Part shown: piece by piece, positions 9,333 through 17,066 of the stretch
Numbering within the stretch: position 1 is the stretch's first letter
Layout: every line of letters begins with the position of its first letter
Made by a program: the position numbers and the translations under genes
NCBI RefSeq assembly: GCF_041260665.1
Contig: NZ_JBGCCT010000006.1
Location: 124,001 to 188,000, forward strand
Origin: Catenulispora sp. GP43
GTDB lineage: Bacteria > Actinomycetota > Actinomycetes > Streptomycetales > Catenulisporaceae
Length of the DNA stretch: 64,000 nt
Direction: 5' to 3'
Notes under the pieces: model-generated
Databases searched by the model: none
What the model was told of the DNA's origin: nothing
What the model saw: only the letters and a program-made list of their open reading frames with translations

Positions 9333-10229
9333 ATGAAGCATCGTCTGCGGCATCACCGGAGGAGCCGGTGGCCGTGGCGCGTCGCCGTGACCGCCGCGCT
9401 GCTCGCCCTGCTTCCCCTGGCCGACACGTCGGCGGCGGGCTGGACCCGGCTGCCGTCCTACCAGACCTGGACGCTGGTGACCGCGCTGGAACGCGGCCAG
9501 GGCGTCTCGACCGACGGCACCTACTACTTCTTCTCCGGCACCTACTCCCTCGACAAGGCCACGGTTAACGGGATCAACGACGTCACCTCGAACGCGACGG
9601 CCATCCCGTCCCAGCTCTCCTCCCAATACGGCTCCAACCACATCGGCGACAACGACTACTACGGCGGCTACGTCGTCGCCCCCATAGAGGACGGCAGCAA
9701 CTACCAGCACCCGCTGCTGGCGCTGTTCAACGCCTCGGACCTGAGCTACACCGGCCGCTACGTGCAGCTGCCGCTGAACCTGATGCCCGGCGGCGTCCCC
9801 TGGGTCGCCGTGGACGCCGCGGCCGGCCTGGTCTACACCGCGCCCTGGAACCAGAGCACCACCGACGGCAGCAACCACCTGGTGGTCTACAGCCTCCACG
9901 ACCTGCTGACCCTGCCCGCCGGCGCGGCGCTCCCGGTGCTGCGCACCGTGGCGCTCCCGCAGCCGCTGAGCCGGATCCAGGGCGCGAAGATGTGGCGCGG
10001 CCAGCTGTGGGCCTCGGCGGACATCGCCGGCAACAAGTCGGTCTGGACGATCGATCCGACCACCGGCGCCGTCGCCGAGCAGTTCACCCAGGACGTGCAG
10101 CCCAACGACGAGGTCGAGGGCCTGGTGGCGCTGGACCTCGGGTCCGGCGGCGGACAGCTGCACATTCTGAACGTCGGGTCCGGATGGAAGTCGATCTTCT
10201 TGTACTTCCAGCACTACGCGTTGAACTGA
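9333..10229 (+). CDS. Secreted protein of unknown function, possibly beta-propeller
   Basis: A 298-residue exported protein. The signal peptide starts very basic ('MKHRLRHHRRSRWPWR') and ends near 'ADTSAAG'. The mature part is Tyr/Trp/Asn-rich with repeated strand-turn blocks such as 'GVPWVAVDAAAGLVYTAPW' and 'SVWTIDPTTGAV', suggesting a beta-propeller fold. No catalytic motif is visible. It is the third secreted gene in a row after the lipase and the large hydrolase, with a 44-base gap, and is probably in the same operon. Its stop codon is followed by two further in-frame copies of the same 9-bp unit. Confidence 0.75.
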   Translation: MKHRLRHHRRSRWPWRVAVTAALLALLPLADTSAAGWTRLPSYQTWTLVTALERGQGVSTDGTYYFFSGTYSLDKATVNGINDVTSNATAIPSQLSSQYGSNHIGDNDYYGGYVVAPIEDGSNYQHPLLALFNASDLSYTGRYVQLPLNLMPGGVPWVAVDAAAGLVYTAPWNQSTTDGSNHLVVYSLHDLLTLPAGAALPVLRTVALPQPLSRIQGAKMWRGQLWASADIAGNKSVWTIDPTTGAVAEQFTQDVQPNDEVEGLVALDLGSGGGQLHILNVGSGWKSIFLYFQHYALN

Positions 10230-10250
10230 CGCAACTGACGCAACTGACGC
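10224..10250 (+). repeat. Three perfect 9-bp units (AACTGACGC) repeating the stop codon
   Basis: The last codons and stop of the preceding secreted-protein gene are repeated three times without mismatch. Because the unit is 9 bp, all three TGA triplets are in the same frame, giving a triple in-frame stop. Confidence 0.9.
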
Positions 10251-10330
10251 CTGTGAGGCCATGGCGGCGGGGTGGGCCCAGTACCCTGAGCCCCGCCGCC
10301 GTGTACGGGATTCAGGCCATTGGGGGAAAC

Positions 10331-10975
10331 GTGACTGCATTCGGCCGACGCGCACAAGCGGGAGCAGCGGCTCTCGGACTGACGGCGGCGATCGCGGTCA
10401 GCGGATGCAGCAGCGGCGGCGAGGTGTCGGCTCGTCACCTTCACCTTCGCAGCCTCGGGAACGACACCTGACACCTTGAACCACGTGGTGTCCATCATCA
10501 AGACGCGCATTCAAGCGGCGAAGCTGAGCAGTACCACGGTCGATTCCTGGTGCTGGACTGCAAGGGGACGCCGCCCGGCGAGGACCAGGCCGGCGCGCAG
10601 ATCGCCGCCTGTCAGAGCGACGGCTCGCAGAAGTTCGTGCTGGACGCCACGGTCGTCAGCGGGACGTCGGTCACCGCGGCGAGCGCGGCGAGCGCTTCCT
10701 CCGGAGGCTGGCAGGTGAACGTCACATTCAGCAGCCAGGGCGCGGCGCAGTTCGGCCAGCTGACCACGCGGCTGGCCGGGACCGGGCAGGCGGTCGCGAT
10801 CACCCTGGACGGGGTCGTCTATTCGGCGCCCTCGATCCAGGAGCCCATCACCGGCGGCGCCATGGAGATCTCCGGCCAGTTCACCCAGTCCACGGCGCAG
10901 AGCCTGGCCGCGGTTCTGCAAAGCGGAGCGCTGGCGGTGGAACTGGTTGCCACGGAGATCGGCACCGCGAGCTAG
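10331..10975 (+). pseudogene. SecD-P1-like lipoprotein gene, disrupted by two compensating frameshifts
   Basis: GTG 10331 begins a lipoprotein signal with lipobox 'AVSGC' near residue 25, but that frame stops at 10471. From about 10425 the neighbouring frame continues with 'LVTFTFAASGTTPDTLNHV' and 'VSIIKTRIQAAKLSSTTV', then from about 10540 the first frame resumes with 'FLVLDCKGTPPGEDQAG', running to the stop at 10975. The later part ('VNVTFSSQGAAQFGQL', 'VAITLDGVVYSAPSI', 'ISGQFT', 'LQSGAL') matches the periplasmic P1 head of SecD. One extra base followed by one missing base would restore a single frame of about 215 residues. It is either a recent pseudogene or two sequencing errors; free-standing P1-like lipoproteins occur in actinomycetes. 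Confidence 0.65.
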
Positions 10976-11034
10976 AGCGAGCCGACAGCCGCGTACCCGT
11001 TGGCCTCGGACGCCACCTGCGCTTGACTCGAACC

Positions 11035-12267
11035 ATGACCGAATCAGAGATCTGGTTTCAGGACCCGTACACCGCCTTCGCCGAGGAACGCCGAAACGCG
11101 GGGCCGGCGTTCGTGCCGGCGCTCGGCGCGTGGGTGGTCGCGCGGCACGAGGACGTGCTGGACGTCCTGCGGCGCGCCGAGGAGTTCTCCTCGGCCAACA
11201 CCCTGCCGCGCGACGACATGCTGCCGCCGGCGGTGCGGGCCGAGCTGGCCGACAGCATCGGCGGGCGGCCGGTCGTGGTGAACTCCGACGGCGCCGCGCA
11301 CCGCCGGTATCGGGCGCCGTTGCTCGCCGGCTTGACGCCCGCGCGCGTCGAGCAGGTCGTGCCGTTCATCGAGGAGCGCGCGGAGACGTTGGTCGAGGGG
11401 TTCGCCGGCGACGGCCGGGTCGAGTTCGTCGGCGGCTACTCCTCGGCGCTGGCCAGTGAGACGATCGGCCGGCTGATCGGCCTGGCGCCCGAGGACGTCG
11501 CCAAGGCGGTGTACGGCACCACGCAGGCCCTGGTCATGTACTTCTTCCCGGTCGGCGACGAGCAGAAGGCGCAGGCCGCGCGGAAGTTCGCCGAGATGCG
11601 GGCGATGATCGACGACCAGGTCCGTGCCCGGCGCGCCGAGCCGCGCGACGACCTGTGCGGCGCGCTGGTCGCGGCGCTGGCCCCGGACGGCGGAGAGCTG
11701 ACCCTCGACCAGCGCCACGAGGTGGCCTCGAACGTGCTGAACCTGTTCATCGCCGGCTTCATCACCGCCACGCCGCTGCTCGGCACGATGGTTCTCAATC
11801 TCCTGCGACACCGGGAGCAGTGGGAGCTGCTGTGTACGAAGCCTGAGTTGATCCCGGCGGCAGTCGAGGAGGCGGTCCGCTATGACACCTCCATGCAGAG
11901 CGTCCGCCGCATCACGACCGCGCCGGTGACGCTGGCCGGCGTCGAGATCCCGGCCGGCGCGACGCTGCTGGTCGCCCTGGCCTCGGCGAACCGGGACGCG
12001 GCGGTTCACGAGCGGCCCGACATCTTCGACATCACCAGACCGGCCGGCACGGCAGCCGGAGCCGCAGCCGCCCGGCACCTCTCGTTCGGCCACGGCCCGC
12101 ACGCGTGTGTCGGCGCGCAGCTGTTCCGCGAGGAGGCGCGGGCGACGCTGCGGGTCCTGACCGAACGCCTGCCGGACCTGCGGCTCGCGCCGCAGGAGGA
12201 GGGGACGATGGGCCGCAGCGCCGTGCCGCGTGACGGCTCGCTCCAGGAGCTGAATCTGATCTGGTGA
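11035..12267 (+). CDS. Cytochrome P450
   Basis: A soluble bacterial-type P450 of 410 residues. The heme-ligand loop 'FGHGPHACVGAQ' contains Cys358. The ExxR pair is in 'EEAVRYD', and the I-helix reads 'IAGFITATP', keeping the oxygen-activating Thr but with Ile where an acid (Asp/Glu) is usual. The B'-helix region is normal length. No ferredoxin or reductase gene is adjacent, so electrons must come from elsewhere. ATG 11035 is preferred over TTG 11023. The convergent acyl-CoA dehydrogenase gene ends 34 bases downstream. The substrate is unknown. Confidence 0.92.
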   Translation: MTESEIWFQDPYTAFAEERRNAGPAFVPALGAWVVARHEDVLDVLRRAEEFSSANTLPRDDMLPPAVRAELADSIGGRPVVVNSDGAAHRRYRAPLLAGLTPARVEQVVPFIEERAETLVEGFAGDGRVEFVGGYSSALASETIGRLIGLAPEDVAKAVYGTTQALVMYFFPVGDEQKAQAARKFAEMRAMIDDQVRARRAEPRDDLCGALVAALAPDGGELTLDQRHEVASNVLNLFIAGFITATPLLGTMVLNLLRHREQWELLCTKPELIPAAVEEAVRYDTSMQSVRRITTAPVTLAGVEIPAGATLLVALASANRDAAVHERPDIFDITRPAGTAAGAAAARHLSFGHGPHACVGAQLFREEARATLRVLTERLPDLRLAPQEEGTMGRSAVPRDGSLQELNLIW

Positions 12268-12301
12268 GTGCGGTGGCGGAGCTACAGCCCGACCGACCCG
12301 C

Positions 12302-13462
12302 CTACAACCCGAGCGACTTGGCCACCACCGTCTTCATCACCTCGCTGGTGCCGCCGTAGATCCGGAACACGCGGTTGTCGGTGTAGAGCTTGGCGATCGG
12401 GAACTCCAGCATGTAGCCGTAGCCGCCGTGCAGTTGCAGGCACTTGTCGATGACCCGGCTGGCCATCTCCGTGGTGAACAGCTTCACCCCGGCGGCGTCG
12501 GCGACCGTCAGGTCCCCGGCCTCGTACAGGTCCATCGCGCGGTCGATCATCGTCTGGCCGGCGGTCACCTCGGCGGAGCACTCGGCGAGCACGAACTTCG
12601 TGTTCTGGAACGAGGCGACCGGCGTGCCGAAGACGTCGCGCTCCTTCGTGTAGGCGATCGCGAACTGGATCGCGGCGTCGGCGGCGGCGACGGCCGAGAC
12701 CGCGATGCCCAGGCGCTCGGGGATCAGGTTGTGCGTCAGGTAGGAGAAGGCCTTGCCCTCCTGGCCGAGCAGGTCCTCCACCGGCACCCGCACGTCGGTG
12801 AAGGACAGCTCGGCGGTGTCGGAGGTGCGCAGGCCGATCTTCTCCAGCTTGCGGCCGACCGCGTAGCCCGGCGACTTGGCGTCCACGACCAGGATCGACA
12901 GGCCGGCGCGGCGGTCGTCCGGGTCGTGCGGCGCGGTGCGCGCCACCACCAGGACCCGGTCGGCCAGCACGCCGCCGGTGATGAAGGTCTTGGCACCGTT
13001 GAGGACGTAGTGCGTGCCGTCCTCGGACAGTTTCGCCGTGGTCTTGATGCCGGCCAGGTCGCTGCCGGTGCCCGGCTCGGTCATGGCGATCGCGGTCATC
13101 ATCGCGCCGGAGACGAAGTCCGGGAGCCAGCGCCGCTTCTGCTCCTCGTTGGCGAACTCCATCAGGTACGGCAGCACCAGTCCGGTGTGCACCGAGGACC
13201 CGCCGAAGCCCACTCCGGCGCGCATCAGCTCCTCGGTGGTGACGGCCTGGTACTTGAAGCCGTTGGCCTCGCCCGCGCCGCCGTACTCCTCGGGCACCTC
13301 GATGCCGAAGATGCCGAGCTCGCCGAGCCGGTAGTAGAACTCGCGCGGGGCGTGCCCCTGCTTCTCCCATTCGGGGTAGACCGGGACGACCTCCTCGGCG
13401 ATGAAGTCCCTGATCATCTCGCGGAAGGCCTCGTGGTCTTCGGTGTAAACGGAACGGCGCAC
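12302..13462 (-). CDS. Acyl-CoA dehydrogenase
   Basis: FAD-dependent dehydrogenase introducing an alpha-beta double bond into an acyl-CoA; 386 residues, the usual length. Family landmarks are in order: 'GIEVPEEYGGAGE' (N-terminal domain), 'AIAMTEPGTGSDLAGI' (FAD/substrate strand), 'LNGAKTFITGG', 'LQLHGGYGYM' and 'RIYGGTSEVMK' at the C-terminus. The GTG start at 13462 has an excellent AGGAGGAG ribosome-binding site about 8 bases upstream, which decides the start. The PadR gene is divergent, about 200 bases away. The acyl substrate cannot be read from sequence. Confidence 0.93.
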   Translation of the reverse strand: MRRSVYTEDHEAFREMIRDFIAEEVVPVYPEWEKQGHAPREFYYRLGELGIFGIEVPEEYGGAGEANGFKYQAVTTEELMRAGVGFGGSSVHTGLVLPYLMEFANEEQKRRWLPDFVSGAMMTAIAMTEPGTGSDLAGIKTTAKLSEDGTHYVLNGAKTFITGGVLADRVLVVARTAPHDPDDRRAGLSILVVDAKSPGYAVGRKLEKIGLRTSDTAELSFTDVRVPVEDLLGQEGKAFSYLTHNLIPERLGIAVSAVAAADAAIQFAIAYTKERDVFGTPVASFQNTKFVLAECSAEVTAGQTMIDRAMDLYEAGDLTVADAAGVKLFTTEMASRVIDKCLQLHGGYGYMLEFPIAKLYTDNRVFRIYGGTSEVMKTVVAKSLGL

Positions 13463-13590
13463 GATGCGTGTCTCCTCCTGGGATCGGGTCCTGGCTCGGG
13501 CCGGGCGGCTCCCTTCAGCTTCGCGGTCGGGCTGCCGCGCGGCTAGTCGGAACTTCCGGCCGACTCCCAGGCTGTCCGGTTGCCGCCGAA

Positions 13591-13620
13591 TACTCGCCGA
13601 CGTATATTTGTTGACGAGTA
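13591..13620. promoter_or_regulatory. Candidate PadR operator (inverted repeat)
   Basis: TACTCG at 13591-13596 pairs with CGAGTA at 13615-13620. The match extends inwards to 9 of 11 positions per arm, around an AT-rich 8-base centre. It lies upstream of the PadR-type gene and between two divergent genes, a typical place for autoregulation. It is a prediction from symmetry only. Confidence 0.45.
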
Positions 13621-13642
13621 ATCGCACCGGTAATCGCACCGG
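13619..13642. repeat. Perfect 12-bp tandem duplication (TAATCGCACCGG x2)
   Basis: Two adjacent identical units overlap the right arm of the dyad by two bases and lie 22 bases before the PadR start, in its leader. Confidence 0.85.
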
Positions 13643-13664
13643 ATCCGCTCGAGACGAGGAAGCC

Positions 13665-14312
13665 GTGGCCGCCAAACGCAAGGTCGACAACCTGCTGGCG
13701 CTCGCCGTGCTGGCCACAGTGATCCAGCGGCCCATGCACCGCTACGAGATCGCCTCGCTGATCCGCGCCCACGGCAAGGACCAGCAGCTGGACGTGAAGT
13801 GGGGGTCGCTCTACACGGTCGTGCAGAACCTCGCCAAGCACGGGTTCCTGGAAGTCATCGGGACCAGCCGGCAGGGGGCGCGGCCGGAGCGGACCGTGTA
13901 CCGCATCACCGAGGCCGGACGGCAGGAACTGGCGGACTGGACCCGCGAGCTGATCGGCACGCCCGCCCCGGAGCACACCCGCTTCGCCGCCGGGCTGTCG
14001 GTGCAGATGGTCCTGCCGCCGGACGAGGTCATCGACCTGCTGCGCAAGCGGCTCGCGGCGCTGGAGGAGGGGATCAGCGCACGCGAGGCCGCGCTGGCCG
14101 AGACGCTGGAGACCGTGCCGCGGCTGTTCCTGGTCGAGGACGAGTACGCGCTGGCGATGGTGCGGGCCGAGGCGGACTGGGTGCGCGGGATGCTGGCGGA
14201 GCTGACCTCCGGCACGTTCCCGGACCTGGACGCCTGGCACGGCTACCACGAAGGCGCCGGGCTGCCCCAGGAGATGCTCGACCTGCAGGAAAGGGGTGCG
14301 AGCCAGGACTGA
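13665..14312 (+). CDS. PadR-family transcriptional regulator
   Basis: A 215-residue regulator with an N-terminal winged helix: 'MHRYEIASLIRAHG', 'WGSLYTVVQNLAKHGFLE' and 'ERTVYRITEAGRQEL' are the classic PadR pattern. A C-terminal coiled dimerisation helix follows (about residues 115-160). The GTG start at 13665 follows a GAGACGAGGA ribosome-binding stretch and gives the normal N-terminus 'VAAKRKVDNLLALAVL'. It is followed on the same strand by a flavin monooxygenase gene and is divergent from an acyl-CoA dehydrogenase; PadR proteins often control drug efflux or degradation genes beside them, so the monooxygenase is the likeliest target. Confidence 0.9.
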   Translation: MAAKRKVDNLLALAVLATVIQRPMHRYEIASLIRAHGKDQQLDVKWGSLYTVVQNLAKHGFLEVIGTSRQGARPERTVYRITEAGRQELADWTRELIGTPAPEHTRFAAGLSVQMVLPPDEVIDLLRKRLAALEEGISAREAALAETLETVPRLFLVEDEYALAMVRAEADWVRGMLAELTSGTFPDLDAWHGYHEGAGLPQEMLDLQERGASQD

Positions 14313-14320
14313 CCCACAAC

Positions 14321-14352
14321 CCCGGCGGCGATGCGCCAACACCGCCGCCGGG
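14321..14352 (+). terminator. Hairpin after PadR gene
   Basis: CCCGGCGGCG (14321-14330) pairs perfectly with CGCCGCCGGG (14343-14352) across a 12-base loop, just after the PadR stop. There is no U-tract, as is common in GC-rich actinomycetes. Confidence 0.5.
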
Positions 14353-14488
14353 ATCTGCTCTCGAACCGACGTCCGCATGGACGGACCCCGGCCACGAGGT
14401 GCCGACCCCAGGATATCGGGGGGCCTTCCGGGCGTGACGTCGGCGCCGCGACTCGCGGCGGATCATCACGCACTGCGGAGGAAGAACC

Positions 14489-15697
14489 ATGTCCACAGGA
14501 CAGAACGTCCGAAAAGTCCGTACCGCCCTGGTCATCGGCGGCGGCATCGCCGGTCCGGTGACGGCCGCGGCGCTGGTCGAGGCCGGCATCCAGGCCACCG
14601 TGTACGAGGCCTATCCCGAACTCGGCGAGGGCATCGGCGGCGGTCTCGCCCTCGCCCCCAACGGCATGGCCGCCCTCGACCTCATCGGCGCCGCCGACGA
14701 GGTCCGGGCCATGGCCACCCCGATCGCCGGCACCCGGATGGCGGTCGACGGCAGACTCACCGAGCTGCCAGCCCTGTCCGGCGTCGAACCGCTGCGCATC
14801 GTCGGCCGCGGCGACCTGCACCGGGTGCTGCGCGACCGGGCGGCCGAGGCCGGCGTCCGGTTCGAGTACGGCAAGCGCCTCACCGGGGCCACCGAGACCG
14901 CCGACGGCGTCCAGGCCCGTTTCGCCGACGGCACCACCGCCACCGCCGACGTGCTGATCGGCGCCGACGGCGTCCGCTCGACGGTCAGGACCCTGATAGA
15001 CCCGGCCGCACCCGGCGCCGACTACACCGGCCTGCTCAGCTTCCAGGGCTACGTCGACGCCGCGCCGGACCTCGACGCCGAACCCGGCGTCATGACCTTC
15101 GCCTTCGGCAAGCGCGCGTACTACCTGTACTGGAAACAGGCCGACGGCCGCATGACGTGGGGCGCGAACCTGCCCTCGAAGAAGTACCTGTCCCTGACCG
15201 AGGCGCGCGCGATCCCCGCCGACGAATGGCTGCACCGCCTGCGCCAGACCTACCGTGACGACAGCCCCGGCCGCCTGCTCGCCGAACGCACCACCGCCGA
15301 CAACCTCGACGTCACCGGCGCCATCCACATCATGCCGCCGGTCCCGCACTGGCACACCGCCCGCATGGCCCTGGTCGGCGACGCGGTCCACGCCCCCTCG
15401 AACAGCACCGGCCAGGGTGCCTCCCTGGCCATCGAGAGCGCGCTGCAGCTGGCGCGCTGCCTGCGTGACATCGCCGACCCGGCCGAGGCCTTCGCCGCGT
15501 ACGAGGCGCTGCGCCGCGACCGCGTCGAGCGCATCACCAAGCGCGGGGCCCGGACGAACCGGAAGAAGACGCCCGGGCCGATCGGGCGCAAGGCGATGCA
15601 TCTGACGATGCCGCTGTTCTTCAAGCTGATGAACTTCGACAAGGTCATGGGATGGGAGCAGCGGTACCGGATCGAGTGGGAGACGCCGGTGCGGTGA
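14489..15697 (+). CDS. FAD-dependent monooxygenase (group A, PHBH fold)
   Basis: Single-component flavin hydroxylase of 402 residues. The dinucleotide fold 'ALVIGGGIAGPVTAAALVEAG' lies near residue 13; 'GRGDLHRVLRDRA' is the conserved NADPH/FAD middle block; 'ALVGDAVHAPSNSTGQGAS' is the second FAD (GD) motif near residue 300. The family hydroxylates aromatic or polyketide substrates, or inactivates drugs (TetX-like). ATG 14489 follows a GGAGGAAGAACC ribosome-binding stretch. It lies downstream of the PadR gene with a hairpin between, so it probably has its own promoter. Group A enzymes reduce their own flavin, so it is not an obvious partner for the flavin reductase at 42843. Confidence 0.9.
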   Translation: MSTGQNVRKVRTALVIGGGIAGPVTAAALVEAGIQATVYEAYPELGEGIGGGLALAPNGMAALDLIGAADEVRAMATPIAGTRMAVDGRLTELPALSGVEPLRIVGRGDLHRVLRDRAAEAGVRFEYGKRLTGATETADGVQARFADGTTATADVLIGADGVRSTVRTLIDPAAPGADYTGLLSFQGYVDAAPDLDAEPGVMTFAFGKRAYYLYWKQADGRMTWGANLPSKKYLSLTEARAIPADEWLHRLRQTYRDDSPGRLLAERTTADNLDVTGAIHIMPPVPHWHTARMALVGDAVHAPSNSTGQGASLAIESALQLARCLRDIADPAEAFAAYEALRRDRVERITKRGARTNRKKTPGPIGRKAMHLTMPLFFKLMNFDKVMGWEQRYRIEWETPVR

Positions 15698-15728
15698 GTT
15701 GTTCGCGGGGGCGGGCCTGAGCCGGTGC

Positions 15729-15910
15729 TAGTCAGGAATCTGCGTCACCGATCTCCTGACCGCCACATAGGTTCCGAGTGAAGCTGGATCGAAGGGGGCG
15801 CACGATGCGGCGGCCGGTGATCCGCCACCCGCCGCCGACCACCCGGCGCAGGTCCGGCAGCTGGACCAGCAGGACCAGGTCGCGGTGGTCGGCTCCGACG
15901 CAGTAGTCGT
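15729..15910 (-). other. Possible remnant of a transposase-like C-terminal domain
   Basis: The 292 bases between the monooxygenase and the MDR gene hold no complete gene. On the minus strand one frame reads 'LRNDYCVGADHRDLVLLVQ', then 'LPDLRRVVGGGWRITGR', faintly like the 'NDYSVDPRxxGRRV' C-terminal beta-barrel of IS21/Mu-type transposases. There is no start codon, no catalytic domain and no terminal repeat. It could equally be chance. Confidence 0.2.
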
Positions 15911-15952
15911 TGCGAGGCAGCGCAGCATCGGGCCGCGTCTGTTGGCCGGAAC

Positions 15953-16003
15953 CCGTCAGATCCGCACGACCGTCAGTTCCGCACGGCCGTCAGATCCGCA
16001 CGA
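15953..16003 (-). repeat. Three 17-bp units copying the 3' end of the MDR gene
   Basis: On the plus strand: CCGTCAGATCCGCACGA (15953-15969), CCGTCAGTTCCGCACGG (15970-15986), CCGTCAGATCCGCACGA (15987-16003). The outer units are identical and the middle differs at two positions. The rightmost unit contains the real stop codon of the minus-strand gene; the other two lie downstream of it and each repeats TGA. Confidence 0.9.
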
Positions 16004-16949
16004 CCGTCTTGCCGCGCGCACCGCCGACGGCGTTGCGTGCCAACGCTTCGGGGATCTCGTCGAAGGCGATGGTCCGCTGGATCGGGACGGTGATCCGGCC
16101 CGAGACCGCCTCGTCGGTGATGCGGGTGAGCAGCCCGGGCTTGTCCTGCATCATGAAGTTGGTCACCGCGATCCGTTCTGAGGCCAGCAGTTCCGGCGCG
16201 GCGGTGAAGGTGATCGAGATCGCCGAGCCGCCGTCGCGCACCAGGGCCGAGTGCGTGGTGAAGCGGGGCTGGTCGCGGGTCAGGTCCAGGAGGGCGTCGA
16301 CGCCGTCGGGGTGGGACTTGCGGACCAGTTCGGCGACGTCGTCGCTGCCGTGGTCGATGGTCTGCGACGCCCCGAGGCCGCGGATCCACGCGTCGGCGTC
16401 GGAGCGTGCCGTGGCGATGACCTCCGCCCCGCGTGCGGCGGCCAGCTGCACGGCGAGGACCCCGACGCCGCCGGTCGCGCCGACGATCAGGATCGAGCGG
16501 CCGGTGCCCAGGTCAAGTGCTTCGTCCAGTGCTTCCACGACGCCGAGTGCCGTCATGCCCGCGGTCGGGAGAGCGGCGGCGACGTCGGCCGAGAGGGCGT
16601 CCGGGGTGCGCAGCAGGGCGCCGTGGCTGGGGGACTGCGCGAGGACGGTGTACTCGGCGAACGTCCCCCGGCCCAAAGGGGCGTCCAGGAACTGGCCGTG
16701 CACGAGGTCTCCCGGCGCGAACCCGCGCACCGCGGCGCCGACCTCCACGACCCGCCCGGCGCCGTCCACGCCGAGCACCAGCGGCCGGGTCGTCGGCAGT
16801 GGCAACCCGCCGGCCGCGATGTCCAGGTCGATCGGATTCAGCGAGGCGGCGGTCACCGACACCAGGATCTCCTCCGGGCCGGGGCTCGGCACCGGGACGT
16901 CCGCCGGGCCGGGGGTCCCGCCGATATCGGGTACTGCGATGGCGCGCAT
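15990..16949 (-). CDS. Zinc-independent MDR oxidoreductase (quinone-reductase type)
   Basis: NADP(H)-dependent medium-chain reductase of 319 residues. The N-terminal GroES-like domain has 'VTAASLNPIDLDIAAGG', 'VLGVDGAGRVVEVG' and 'GFAPGDLVHG'; the Rossmann domain has 'ILIVGATGGVGVLAVQLAAARGA' shape with the GxGGVG-type loop near residue 150. The zinc-binding Cys residues of alcohol dehydrogenases are absent, which fits the quinone oxidoreductase branch. It is divergent from a LysR gene with 115 bases between starts, the classic LysR-target arrangement. Its stop codon region is tandemly triplicated. Confidence 0.9.
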   Translation of the reverse strand: MRAIAVPDIGGTPGPADVPVPSPGPEEILVSVTAASLNPIDLDIAAGGLPLPTTRPLVLGVDGAGRVVEVGAAVRGFAPGDLVHGQFLDAPLGRGTFAEYTVLAQSPSHGALLRTPDALSADVAAALPTAGMTALGVVEALDEALDLGTGRSILIVGATGGVGVLAVQLAAARGAEVIATARSDADAWIRGLGASQTIDHGSDDVAELVRKSHPDGVDALLDLTRDQPRFTTHSALVRDGGSAISITFTAAPELLASERIAVTNFMMQDKPGLLTRITDEAVSGRITVPIQRTIAFDEIPEALARNAVGGARGKTVVRI

Positions 16950-17051
16950 GGCGACTCCTGTTCGTTGGGCCCGCCTGGGTGCCGGCGGATCCTCGATGCC
17001 CAGTCAATCCGGGGCGGGCCCGCCGCTGAAGGACCGTTTCGGTCGCTGTTG

Positions 17052-17066
17052 ATACCCTGGAGGTAT
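17052..17066. promoter_or_regulatory. LysR-box-like dyad overlapping the LysR start codon
   Basis: ATACC-CTGGA-GGTAT is a perfect 5-5-5 inverted repeat of the T-N11-A type used by LysR proteins. It covers both the GGAGG ribosome-binding site and the first two bases of the ATG at 17065, so binding here would block both transcription and translation start. Confidence 0.5.

Noticed and set aside
11035-12267. Part of the enediyne-like cluster
   Set aside because: It is more than 22 kb from the PKS operon with unrelated primary-metabolism genes between; no linking regulator is seen.
14489-15697. Monooxygenase partner for the flavin reductase at 42843
   Set aside because: It has the group A fold with its own NAD(P)H/FAD motifs, lies 28 kb away and is linked to a PadR gene.
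15729-15910. Functional insertion sequence
   Set aside because: No catalytic domain, start codon or terminal inverted repeats; at most a remnant, possibly chance.
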